A stretch of DNA of 64,000 nucleotides. It comes from Pirellulales bacterium. GTDB lineage: Bacteria > Planctomycetota > Planctomycetia > Pirellulales > Thermoguttaceae. Below the pieces are notes generated by a model. It saw nothing but the letters and a program-made list of their open reading frames with translations. It had not been told where the DNA came from and made no database searches. Positions 25,969 through 33,970 of the stretch are shown piece by piece (the stretch's first letter is position 1; each line of letters starts with the position of its first letter). The position numbers were made by a program, and so were the translations under genes. The stretch spans positions 1 to 64,000 of the forward strand of contig JAFGPV010000083.1 of the NCBI GenBank assembly GCA_016936015.1, in the 5' to 3' direction.

Positions 25969-26101
25969 TCACGCCAGCGTCCGGTCGTAGTTGAAGCGGA
26001 AGGGGCGGACGCCGGGCAACGGGACATTGCTCCAGTCGGCCAACGGATCGGCGGCCTCGGCCGGGTGCAGCGTCTGGTTCAGCTCAGAGCCGTCGGCGGT
26101 T
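25969..26101 (-). other. Orphan C-terminal peptide module, copy A
   Basis: Directly after the HAD gene stop, in another frame, the minus strand encodes DPLADWSNVPLPG then VRPFRFNYDRTLA and a TGA. The same ending is the true C terminus of the U32 peptidase at 31783 and recurs at 29359. Here it has no start codon of its own. It may be the 3' remnant of a lost gene. Confidence 0.6.
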
Positions 26102-27091
26102 TCACTTGTTTTCGGGCGGGTAGATGGTTTTCCAATCGCGCTGCATATCGACGACGGTCCAGCCTTTGGACCGGGCGGTGGCGAGGGCCTTTTCGGCGCC
26201 GCGGTCGTAGGCCCATTCGCGCTTGGCGTCGGTGTGGTGGACCAGGAGCGCCAGCCGCAGACCCGGCTCGGCGGCGGTCCACTCGAGCATCTGCAGGTCG
26301 CCGTCGGAGTTGCCGAAGGCGGCGATCGGGCGGCGGCCGACGTGCGCGTTGATGCCGATCGGTTTGCCGTCCCGATCGTCGATGAAGTCCAACCGCGGCA
26401 GACGGACCAGCACCGGCCGGCCGTCGCGGACTTCGTACCTGATCTGGACGCTGGTGCCGACGACTTGCTCGGGTGGGATGCCATACACGCGCTCGGTCCA
26501 CGGCCGCATGAACTCGATGCCGCCGCCGGAGACGATGTACGTTTTGAAGCCGTGGGCGCGGAGAAAGGCGAGCACTTCGAGCATCGGCTGATAGACCATC
26601 TCGGTGAAGAGCCGATGCGTGACGGGATGTCGCGCTTGTGCAATCCAATCTTTGACGATCTGGTCGAACTCCTCGACGGTCATGCCCGTGTGGGTGGCCA
26701 TGATGATTTTGAGTATGGCGAGTTTGCCCGCGGCAAGCGCGGTTTTCTCGTCGCCCCGGAGCAACGCGGCGAAGGGCTCCATCTGCTTCCATTCAGGATG
26801 CTGCGGCGCAAGCTGCTTAACGCGGTCGAGCGCAAAGTAGAGCTGAACGTACAGCGGTTTCTCGGCCCAGAGGGTGCCGTCGTTGTCGAACGCGGCGATC
26901 CGCCGGGCGGGCGGCACGAAGTCGGGCGAGCCGGGCGCGGTCGTCTTTTCGACGAACGTGATAATGGATTGCTTCGCGGCTGAATCGTTCCACGAGGGCA
27001 ACGGATCGGCGGCGAGTAAAAAGGCGGCGCTCCATGCCGCCATGCCGACCAGCGCGACGGCGAAGAACCGCACAACACGGGGGATGTTCAT
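26102..27091 (-). CDS. Exported HAD-family phosphatase
   Basis: This 329-residue haloacid-dehalogenase-superfamily protein has a signal peptide or anchor (VVRFFAVALVGMAAWSAAFLL). Motif I is AAFDNDGTLWAE, with the nucleophilic Asp and the acid/base Asp two residues later (D-x-D). Motif II is in TYIVSGGGIEF (Ser). Motif IV is AAFGNSDGDLQML, with acidic residues that bind Mg. The cap lies between motifs I and II. It is a phosphoserine-phosphatase-like member acting on an unknown, probably periplasmic, phosphate ester. It lies 33 bases downstream of a sulfatase gene on the same strand, likely in one transcript. Confidence 0.88.
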   Translation of the reverse strand: MNIPRVVRFFAVALVGMAAWSAAFLLAADPLPSWNDSAAKQSIITFVEKTTAPGSPDFVPPARRIAAFDNDGTLWAEKPLYVQLYFALDRVKQLAPQHPEWKQMEPFAALLRGDEKTALAAGKLAILKIIMATHTGMTVEEFDQIVKDWIAQARHPVTHRLFTEMVYQPMLEVLAFLRAHGFKTYIVSGGGIEFMRPWTERVYGIPPEQVVGTSVQIRYEVRDGRPVLVRLPRLDFIDDRDGKPIGINAHVGRRPIAAFGNSDGDLQMLEWTAAEPGLRLALLVHHTDAKREWAYDRGAEKALATARSKGWTVVDMQRDWKTIYPPENK

Positions 27092-27124
27092 GGTATGGTC
27101 CGCAATCGGAATCGTGCCGGGGCG

Positions 27125-28450
27125 TTAATTGCCCGTGGGAAGTGGAATGTTGACGCCTTCTTTCTTGAGTTGCTCGCGGATGAACTGGAAACGCTGATAA
27201 TCGGAAATGGTGATCGGGCCGGTGTAGACTTCACTCTGAAGTTTGCGCGGCGGATATTTGATGTAGGTCTTCATCAAGTCTCCAATCGCCTCGTTGAAGG
27301 TGATCAGCGTCCAGGTGTGCTCGGTGTAGTTGTTCATGAAGACGTCGTAGCGTTCCTGGGGATCCTGCCAGAGGTCGAAGATCTGCGGGGTGGTGGCGAC
27401 GTATTTGTTGGGGCCTTTCCAGCCGAGGTTGGAATCGACGGCCAGTCCGCCGGTGGCTTGTCCGTCGTCGCCGCGGAGGTTGAAAACGGCCTTGTAGTGG
27501 CCGACGCGGGCCGCGCCGGGAGTCAGTTCGTTTTCGGTGAAGTAGAACCAGGCGTTGCGGGGGCACTTGCCGGTGCCGCAGAGCACGGGCGTCATGTCGT
27601 AGCTGTCGAAATAAATGGGTTGGCCTTCGCGGTCCTTCTCCGGCAGCTTCAGTCCGGCGACGGAGGCGAAGGTGGCCATCAGGTCCAGCCCGCCGATGAT
27701 GTCGTGGTTCTTCACGTCGGGCTTGATTTTGCCCGGCCAGACGGCGATGGCCGGCACGCGGTTGCCCCCTTCGCGGTCGGTCCCTTTCGTGCCGCGCAGG
27801 GGCGTGTAGCCGGCGTCGGGATAGACGTCCTGCCAGGCGCCGTTGACTTTCCAGTCTTCCTTCGCCGGTTGTCCCGCCAGGCCGGAGAGCGAACCTTTGG
27901 TCACCCGGTCGAACATGGCGCGGAGTTTGGGATCCATGTCGGGGAACCAATTCGGGTCGCCGTAGGTGTAGGCGTTCAGATGGTAGAGGAAGCAGTGCTC
28001 CATGACGTCGTAGCCATGGGCGTTGGGCAATGCGTAGTCGGCTTCGCCCAGATGCCACTTGCCGGTGAAGTAGGTCCGGTAGCCGGCCTTCTTGAGCACG
28101 GAGGCCAAGGTCCACTCGGCCGCAGGCAGGCCGCCGCCCTGGCCCTGAAAGGCGACGGTTGTCATGCCGCTACGGTTTGGAATGCGGCCGGTCTGCATGG
28201 CGGCGCGGCCGGGCGTGCAGCTCGGCTGGGCGTAGAAGGAGAAGAACGTCATCCCGTCGGCTGCCAGTCGATCGAAGTTGGGCGTCGGCATGCCGCGTCC
28301 TTCGCCGCCGCCGTAGGGGCCGAGGTCGCCCAGCCCCGTGTCGTCGGAGACGATAAACAGGATGTTGGGCTTGGCGCTTTGTTGGCCGAAAGCCGCCAGA
28401 CCTCCCGGGAAAACAGGCACGAGCATCAGAATGCCGAAGAAAAGCCTCAT
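27125..28450 (-). CDS. Secreted sulfatase lacking the second metal-site segment
   Basis: This 441-residue protein has a signal peptide (MRLFFGILMLVPVFPG) and a sulfatase N-terminal half: NILFIVSDDTGLGDLG with the first Asp pair, and Cys78 in QPSCTPGRAAMQTGRI as formylglycine precursor, then TGKWHLGE. The second half carries GYTPLRGTKGTDREGGNRVP, AVWPGKIKP and PQIFDLWQDPQERYDV. Between them, the usual 100 or so residues containing the T-x-D-N-G metal-binding motif are missing; DRVTKGSLSGLAG runs straight into GAWQDVYPDAGYTP. Relatives are usually near 550 residues. Such a protein is unlikely to be a normal sulfatase, although the frame is intact. It precedes the HAD phosphatase gene on the same strand. 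Confidence 0.85.
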   Translation of the reverse strand: MRLFFGILMLVPVFPGGLAAFGQQSAKPNILFIVSDDTGLGDLGPYGGGEGRGMPTPNFDRLAADGMTFFSFYAQPSCTPGRAAMQTGRIPNRSGMTTVAFQGQGGGLPAAEWTLASVLKKAGYRTYFTGKWHLGEADYALPNAHGYDVMEHCFLYHLNAYTYGDPNWFPDMDPKLRAMFDRVTKGSLSGLAGQPAKEDWKVNGAWQDVYPDAGYTPLRGTKGTDREGGNRVPAIAVWPGKIKPDVKNHDIIGGLDLMATFASVAGLKLPEKDREGQPIYFDSYDMTPVLCGTGKCPRNAWFYFTENELTPGAARVGHYKAVFNLRGDDGQATGGLAVDSNLGWKGPNKYVATTPQIFDLWQDPQERYDVFMNNYTEHTWTLITFNEAIGDLMKTYIKYPPRKLQSEVYTGPITISDYQRFQFIREQLKKEGVNIPLPTGN

Positions 28451-28655
28451 CGTGTTACCCTCTTTTTGTTGGGATGATTGTCACCATCAACGATAAGATT
28501 TCCCGTCTACCATAAATGACCCATCCACCATGACAGGCGCACGCTATGCGTTAAATAATATAAGGAGAACCCAGGATGGGCAATCATACCCCGCGGCGGA
28601 AAGCGGTACTTGTCTGTGTCGGGCAGGCAACGGCAAGCTTTTACGGCAAAAGGAC

Positions 28656-29151
28656 TTAGCACGGTTTGGTCGGCCCTTCGGTGATGACGTAATAGGCGTG
28701 GCTTCTATACTCGGCGAGGTCCACACTGACCTCGGGCGCATCGAAGAATTTGACCAGATGTTTTTCAATGGCCCGCCGGGCCTCGGCCGCCGTCATTCCT
28801 GCGATTTTCACGGTCCCGTATTGGCGGAGGTTGATCGACGAGAGTACCAACGGCATGAATTTGCAGCACGTCGTAGGTCTCAATCTTATACGGCGGCAGG
28901 GGGACCATTTTCAACATTTCGAGTATGACGACGTCGGGCGGCTCGATGTGGTAGTTAGGAAGCGATATCGACTTCCGCATTTTAGACGGCCCGCCTGCCG
29001 GGGCCGTCGCATTCTCTTGCCCATTGACTTGCGGCCTGTCCGCCGCTTCTTTCGTGGAATCTGCACCCAAAATCACACCGCCACCTGCCAACGCCATCCA
29101 GAGAAAGGCAACCGTTACCGCTTCTCCTACAACTTTTTCTAATCTGGTCAT
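28656..29151 (-). pseudogene. Decayed polysaccharide export (poly-export domain) protein gene
   Basis: A first frame (29151 to about 28840) encodes a signal-like start (MTRLEKVVGEAVTVAFLWMA) and the segment YKIETYDVLQIHAVGTLVDQ. Near 28840 the homology shifts frame and continues as YGTVKIAGMTAAEARRAIEK and APEVSVDLAEYRSHAYYVIT, ending at EGPTKPC and a stop. In intact planctomycete export proteins these blocks are joined by a longer glycine-rich strand, and the YYVIT block continues into SLBB domains. This copy therefore has a frameshift, an internal deletion and a lost 3' end. Confidence 0.75.
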
Positions 29152-29822
29152 TTTCCGCCTCCTTCAAATTATGACGCCGATAGTTGTAGAAAATCCCTTT
29201 CGCAATCTCCCCCGCCGGCGATGGAATCCGGAGATGCAAACCGTCCAGGGGCGGCGCTACATTATCCCAAAGTACGTTTGAGAAATAGATTAGTTCGGGA
29301 AATTTTTGAAAGTCATGGTGGTTTCACGCACCCTACGAACTGGAGGCGACGTTTCACACTATGCCAGCGAGCGGTCGTAGTTGAAGCGGAACGGCTGGCC
29401 GCTCGGGATAGGGACATCGGACCAATCCCCGGTCGGGTCTACGGAGCTTGTCAGATCGACTTCCATGATGTTAAGGCATTTAATGCGGACAACATTGCAG
29501 CATTTCAAAGATTTTTCTCTTGTGCGTTTCCCGGAGGAGACAAGGAGAGCGTTGCCCAGAAAAACTCAAGTTATAACTTTCTATCTCAACAACTCTTCGG
29601 CCGATTGAGATAATACGATAGCATTCCACTTAGGGCATCGAAATAATTGATGGAATCGACCATCGGACCATTGCATAAAACCGAGTTGTTTGATAGACTT
29701 TTTTTCGTTTCCCAATCGTCTCACTCTTCAGATCATCGTTCTGAGAATTCGTAAGTTCTTTGTTTTTTCAAATTCCTTTTCTTCGTGCTCTTTCAGCCTC
29801 TTTTTTGTTTAAGGAGATATCC
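29152..29822. other. Non-coding gap with remnants before a PEP-CTERM gene
   Basis: The gap holds the orphan peptide module at 29359-29565 and a half copy of the TTTCACGCACCCTAC repeat (29322-29336). From about 29570 an AT-rich leader precedes the next gene. No intact gene was found. Confidence 0.5.
29359..29565 (-). pseudogene. Orphan C-terminal peptide module, copy B
   Basis: An open stretch of 68 codons without an ATG ends in IMEVDLTSSVDPTGDWSDVP then IPSGQPFRFNYDRSLA and TAG. It aligns with the end of the U32 peptidase (VDLTGSPDPVADWNNVPLPG, DRPFRFNYDRTLA). Differences fall mostly at third codon positions, as expected if the protein sequence was once under selection. It is probably the tail of a deleted paralogous gene. 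Confidence 0.6.
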
Positions 29823-31727
29823 ATGAACCACTCATTTCGCGTGGTCGCGCTGGTTTTGCCATGGTGCCTGGTGACGATTTCCAACATGACTTCCGAGGTC
29901 ATTGCCGCGGAGAAACGCGCGACGCTTTGCACCAACGGTTCGGCGTCGCCGATCTACGACACCCAATTGCGCGCCATGCTGGACAAGCACATTCCGGCGG
30001 AAGCCAAGCAAATGCTGACGTTGACCCAATGTTACGGGGGCGATTGCGTAGACAACTTCAGTTCGGCCTCGAACACGACGGTCATTTCGGCGACGTCTCC
30101 CGGCCAGACGGCCAAGTACGGCGGGTATGACGACGACTCAGCCGACGCGCTGCGTCCGGGCTGGTGGCGAGACGCCGCCGACGTTCACAAAGCGGGGACG
30201 AAAGGCAAGCATTCCACGGAAACCCCGATGACGGGCGGCGGCTTAGCGCCCGGAGATTTCCCGCTCCGCCCCACTTCCTCGTGGATTCCCGGCACGCCGG
30301 ACAGTCGGCACGTCGTCGTCTATGCCGGAGATCCCAACAACGCCGACGCCAAAATGCGCGATAAGATCAGTTCCAGTTTTTCCGGCGGCTATAATACCAC
30401 CGTCACGACGGTCGGCGGAAACGGCAGCAGTTCTGGATGGGGTGCGCCCGGGACGCCGAAGGACCTGGAAGCCGCCATTAAAGCCGCAGGCGATGCCATT
30501 CGTTCTTCATCCAATCCGGCGAATGAACAGTTCCTTTTATACGTGACCGACCACGGCGACTTGCACAACGTGCAAACGGTGACAACGTCGATTCCCCCCA
30601 CGACTTCCCATACCGTCAGTGCCTACACCACGTTCACCCCGGCCGATCTCAATCCGGCCGAATTGTCCTTGCCGGGATTCAGCCTGTTTGTCTCCGGCAT
30701 GACGCACGTCATCGACGATTTGTACGAATACACGCCGTATTTCCAGCCGGGCGACTGGTCGATTTCTTTGACCGAGACGACGACGCATGAAAACATCATT
30801 TTCAATGATTTTCAAGAACTCTTTCTGGATTGGGACAACGACGTCGTGGAACCTATACCCGGCGAGGGTTTGAAACTCTTTTTCCCCTGCAACCCGACGA
30901 TATTTGGGGATAGTTTTTTCGATACGGAATGGGACGTGGATATCTTCAATAACACCCCGGATCCGTACTTTCTCGAAGAATTCTCTCAGGACAGCGGGAT
31001 GGTGGGAAAGCCTCCGTTGCCGCCCGCCTTGTATTGGGACGTCGATCCGACGCCCGGAATTCAAGGAGGGAATGGAACTTGGAGCAACGCCGGCGTCCCG
31101 ACGTGGAATGACGATTTCGAGGGAGCCAATCCGCTCCAGACCTGGGATCCCGGCTGTCATGCGAGCTTCGTCGCCGTCGAACCCTCGCAAGTCACCATCG
31201 TCGATCCCGTCACTGTGGAATCGCTCACTATAAGCAGTCCCGGCTGCTCCTTCACCGGGGGATCGCTTGAGGTGAGCGCCGGAACGATTATGGCTGAATT
31301 TGACGTCACCATCGGTTCAAACCTCATCGGTTCCAATGGACTTATCAAGGGCGGCGAAGGCACGTTGACCTTGCTCGAGCCGGCCGTGGTCCTCGGCTCC
31401 ACCTACGTGAGCAACGGAACCCTGGCCCTTGCCGGAAACGGACAACTCGACACGCCAATGGTGGAAACCGCCTCCGAGGCGAGTCTTCTTCTCCTCGCCG
31501 GCAACCACGAATTGCCTCAAATTTGCGGGGAAGGCATTACCGAGGTCGCTAGCGGGGCATCGCTGACCGTCGGTTCCATCCGTCAAGCTCAGCTCATTAT
31601 CGGCAGCCTCCCGACTTCGGGAGTCGCCGCGGGCTCGCCCGTTCCCGAACCGAATAGTTTTCTCTTGGCCGGGATGTTTTTCAGCGCCGTCATTTTCTAT
31701 TTCCTTCGTTCAACGCGCCGAAGCTAA
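29823..31727 (+). CDS. PEP-CTERM protein with caspase/legumain-like motifs
   Basis: This 634-residue secreted protein starts at the ATG at 29823 after AAGGAG, with a signal peptide ending near SEVIAAEKR. Near residue 64 the block LTLTQCYGGDCVDNF is followed by NTTVISATSPGQTAKYGG, which resembles the catalytic-Cys strand and following turn of caspase/legumain-fold peptidases. A candidate His motif, FLLYVTDHGDLH, comes later, near residue 235. That order is reversed relative to classical C13/C14 enzymes. The C-terminal half has repeated short strands (VTVESLTISSPGCSFTGGSL, EVSAGTIMAEFDVTIGSNLI) like beta-helix or autotransporter-type passengers. It ends with VPEPNS, a hydrophobic helix and RSTRRS, a PEP-CTERM signal. 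Function is unknown; a self-processing or surface peptidase is possible. Confidence 0.85.
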   Translation: MNHSFRVVALVLPWCLVTISNMTSEVIAAEKRATLCTNGSASPIYDTQLRAMLDKHIPAEAKQMLTLTQCYGGDCVDNFSSASNTTVISATSPGQTAKYGGYDDDSADALRPGWWRDAADVHKAGTKGKHSTETPMTGGGLAPGDFPLRPTSSWIPGTPDSRHVVVYAGDPNNADAKMRDKISSSFSGGYNTTVTTVGGNGSSSGWGAPGTPKDLEAAIKAAGDAIRSSSNPANEQFLLYVTDHGDLHNVQTVTTSIPPTTSHTVSAYTTFTPADLNPAELSLPGFSLFVSGMTHVIDDLYEYTPYFQPGDWSISLTETTTHENIIFNDFQELFLDWDNDVVEPIPGEGLKLFFPCNPTIFGDSFFDTEWDVDIFNNTPDPYFLEEFSQDSGMVGKPPLPPALYWDVDPTPGIQGGNGTWSNAGVPTWNDDFEGANPLQTWDPGCHASFVAVEPSQVTIVDPVTVESLTISSPGCSFTGGSLEVSAGTIMAEFDVTIGSNLIGSNGLIKGGEGTLTLLEPAVVLGSTYVSNGTLALAGNGQLDTPMVETASEASLLLLAGNHELPQICGEGITEVASGASLTVGSIRQAQLIIGSLPTSGVAAGSPVPEPNSFLLAGMFFSAVIFYFLRSTRRS

Positions 31728-31782
31728 ATCGCCAAACAAGGGCGAACGAACGAGAATACCTGGGGCGTTTGCGGTTGATGGT

Positions 31783-33915
31783 TTACGCGAGCGTCCGATC
31801 GTAGTTGAACCGGAAGGGGCGGTCGCCGGGTAGCGGGACGTTGTTCCAGTCGGCCACGGGATCGGGGGAGCCGGTCAGATCGACGACGAGGTGCTTGACG
31901 CGGATCTTTTCGTTTGTACTGCCGCGCAGCTCGAACGGCTCGACGGGGCGGAAGACGGTCAGGCCGCGCTCGCGGCGGCCGAGCAGCCGGGCCCCGCGGC
32001 GGTCGGACAGTTCGACGTCCAGCAGGCGGTCGGGCATCTGCACCCGCGTGGTCAAAAGCGGAGGACGGCCGAAGACGATCAGACTGCACGGCACCGGGCA
32101 CCGGGCGGTGACGGCCTCGAACTGCCGGCGGTCGGCCTCCGGGGAAAGCGTCACGCAACGGATCCCCAATTCTCCCAACTTTCTTGCCGCGAGGGAATTG
32201 AGCACCGGCAGGCCGGGACCGGCTTCCATCGTTACGCCGGCTGCCCGGGCGAGATGCCAGCCGCCCCAACTGTTGACCTCCACCGGGAGGCGGTGCGATT
32301 TGCAGGCCGTCAATAGCTTCCGCACCTCGGGGATGTCTTCCTCGAAGAAGACCGGCGGCAGGGCGATCACGACTTGGGTGCGCTTGCCCAGTTCCACCAA
32401 TTGCGGCAGACGCCGGAGGGTAGCGCCTTCGACGACCAGGCCCTGCGACTGCACGTGTTTCAGGAAGGCGGCGGCTTGCCAGGCCTCGATCCGAACGCGG
32501 TCGGGTTTCTGCCCCAACGCCAGGCGATTGGCTGCGTGCGGCGTTACGGGCTCGATCCGCCGGCGGACTTCCGACGGTAGGTCGAGGCGGATGAACTCCT
32601 CCGGCGACTTCTGTGCGCGGCGGACCACCGCGACGATCCGGCCGACCAAGGCATTGACCGCCCGGGGGACCAGCAGAAAATTGGAATCGTTCGTCTCGCC
32701 CAGCCCCAATTGCAGGCCGTCGATCGCGCTCCGTTCCAGCCGCTCGAAAAACGCGCCGATGGAGACGGCCTTGTGCGCCCGCTTGACCACGGTCTTGGGG
32801 ATCGTCCACTCTTCGGTCCGCGGGCCGCACGTGCAGCGGCAGACGATCCCCTTCGGTTCGAACGTCATCGTGAAGTCATAGTAATTGGTCCCCTCTCCCG
32901 ACCAACCTTCGGTCGGTGCCCGGAAAGGATTAGGGTGAGGGCTGTTTGGATTATCGCTTCCACCCTCACCCTGGCCCTCTCCGGACACCACGCCGTGGTC
33001 GGGGAGAGGGGATGACATACGCCCCTCGGCCAGACCGGTAAGCCGATCGCGCCGGCCGTCGAGATAGTCGGCGGTCAGTAAGCGGCCGGTGTAGTCGCCC
33101 AGCGATTCGGCTTCCGCGCGGAGTTCATTCCCGCTCTCGCCATTCAGCGCGCGGCGGTAAAGCGTAACGGCCCGGCGGACCCAGGCGGCGTTCTTCAAGC
33201 GGCCTTCGATCTTCAACGCCGCGACGCCGGCGTTTTGGAGTTCGGTCAAACGGTCGATCGCGGTCAGATCGCGCATGGAAAAGGGCGTGTCGGTTGAGGT
33301 TTCCGACTCCGACCAGGGGACGCGGCAGGGGCTGGTGCAGGCGCCGCGGTTGCCGCTCCGGCCGCCGATCCAACTGCTGAGCAGACACCGGCCGGAGACC
33401 GAGTAGCAGAGCGCTCCCTGCACGAAGACCTCGGTGGCGACGCCGGGAGTAGCCGAGGCGGCCGTAATTTCGTCCAGGGTCATCTCCCGGGCCAGCACCA
33501 CCCGGCCGGCGCCCAAGGCGGCAGCCGCGGCCACGTCGGCGCCATTGGCCGGGCACGATTGCGTGCTGAAGTGGAACTCCATCTCGGGATATTCCGGCCG
33601 GAGAGCCAGGAGGGCCGGATCGCGGACCAGCACGGCGTCCACGCCGCATTGCCGGGCGAACTCCAGGATGCGAGCCGCTTGGCCGAGCTCACGCTCCGTC
33701 AGATCGGTGTTCAGGGTCAGGTACGCCCGGGCAGAGCGGTCGTGGGCGGTTCGCACCGCTTGGGAGAATTCTTCCGGCGAGAAGTTTTTCGCTCTCCGCC
33801 GGGCATTGAGGAGTTTCAGGCCGAAGTAAACGGCATCCGCGCCGGCCTCCAAGGCCGCCTGGAGCGCCGCGGCGTCGCCGGCCGGGGCGAGCAATTCTAA
33901 AGAGCGTGGCATCAT
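31783..33915 (-). CDS. U32-family peptidase / RlhA-like protein
   Basis: This 710-residue protein has the U32 N-terminal barrel (LELLAPAGDAAALQAALEAG, AVYFGLKLLNARRRAKNF). The conserved Cys motif (VQGALCYSVSGRCLLSSWIG, then GRSGNRGACTSPCR) should bind an iron-sulfur cluster. A C-terminal DUF3656-like part follows. E. coli members include RlhA, which hydroxylates C2501 of 23S rRNA, and collagenase-like proteases, so the activity is not certain. Two oddities stand out. Codons from 32888-33012 (about 42 residues, including PLPDHGVVSGEGQGEGGSDN) come from a composite repeat inserted in frame. The C terminus (DPVADWNNVPLPG, DRPFRFNYDRTLA) recurs as orphan copies at 25969 and 29359. Confidence 0.88.
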   Translation of the reverse strand: MMPRSLELLAPAGDAAALQAALEAGADAVYFGLKLLNARRRAKNFSPEEFSQAVRTAHDRSARAYLTLNTDLTERELGQAARILEFARQCGVDAVLVRDPALLALRPEYPEMEFHFSTQSCPANGADVAAAAALGAGRVVLAREMTLDEITAASATPGVATEVFVQGALCYSVSGRCLLSSWIGGRSGNRGACTSPCRVPWSESETSTDTPFSMRDLTAIDRLTELQNAGVAALKIEGRLKNAAWVRRAVTLYRRALNGESGNELRAEAESLGDYTGRLLTADYLDGRRDRLTGLAEGRMSSPLPDHGVVSGEGQGEGGSDNPNSPHPNPFRAPTEGWSGEGTNYYDFTMTFEPKGIVCRCTCGPRTEEWTIPKTVVKRAHKAVSIGAFFERLERSAIDGLQLGLGETNDSNFLLVPRAVNALVGRIVAVVRRAQKSPEEFIRLDLPSEVRRRIEPVTPHAANRLALGQKPDRVRIEAWQAAAFLKHVQSQGLVVEGATLRRLPQLVELGKRTQVVIALPPVFFEEDIPEVRKLLTACKSHRLPVEVNSWGGWHLARAAGVTMEAGPGLPVLNSLAARKLGELGIRCVTLSPEADRRQFEAVTARCPVPCSLIVFGRPPLLTTRVQMPDRLLDVELSDRRGARLLGRRERGLTVFRPVEPFELRGSTNEKIRVKHLVVDLTGSPDPVADWNNVPLPGDRPFRFNYDRTLA
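32888..33012. repeat. CCCTCACCC-type composite repeat inside the U32 gene
   Basis: An inverted pair (TCCCCTCTCCCGACC at one end, GGTCGGGGAGAGGGGA at the other) encloses TTAGGGTGAGGG and CCCTCACCCTGGCC, a nested palindrome of about 125 bases. It is translated without a stop on the minus strand. Confidence 0.85.
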
Positions 33916-33970
33916 GGATTCATTGTAACGGCCGGAGCGTTTCTGCCCAAGGTTTGGAGAGAGGAGGTCT

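Noticed and set aside
28573-28659. A 27-codon plus-strand frame after AAGGAG (MGNHTPRRKAVLVCVGQ)
   Set aside because: It has a good ribosome site, but it overlaps decayed DNA of the export pseudogene region and has no other support.
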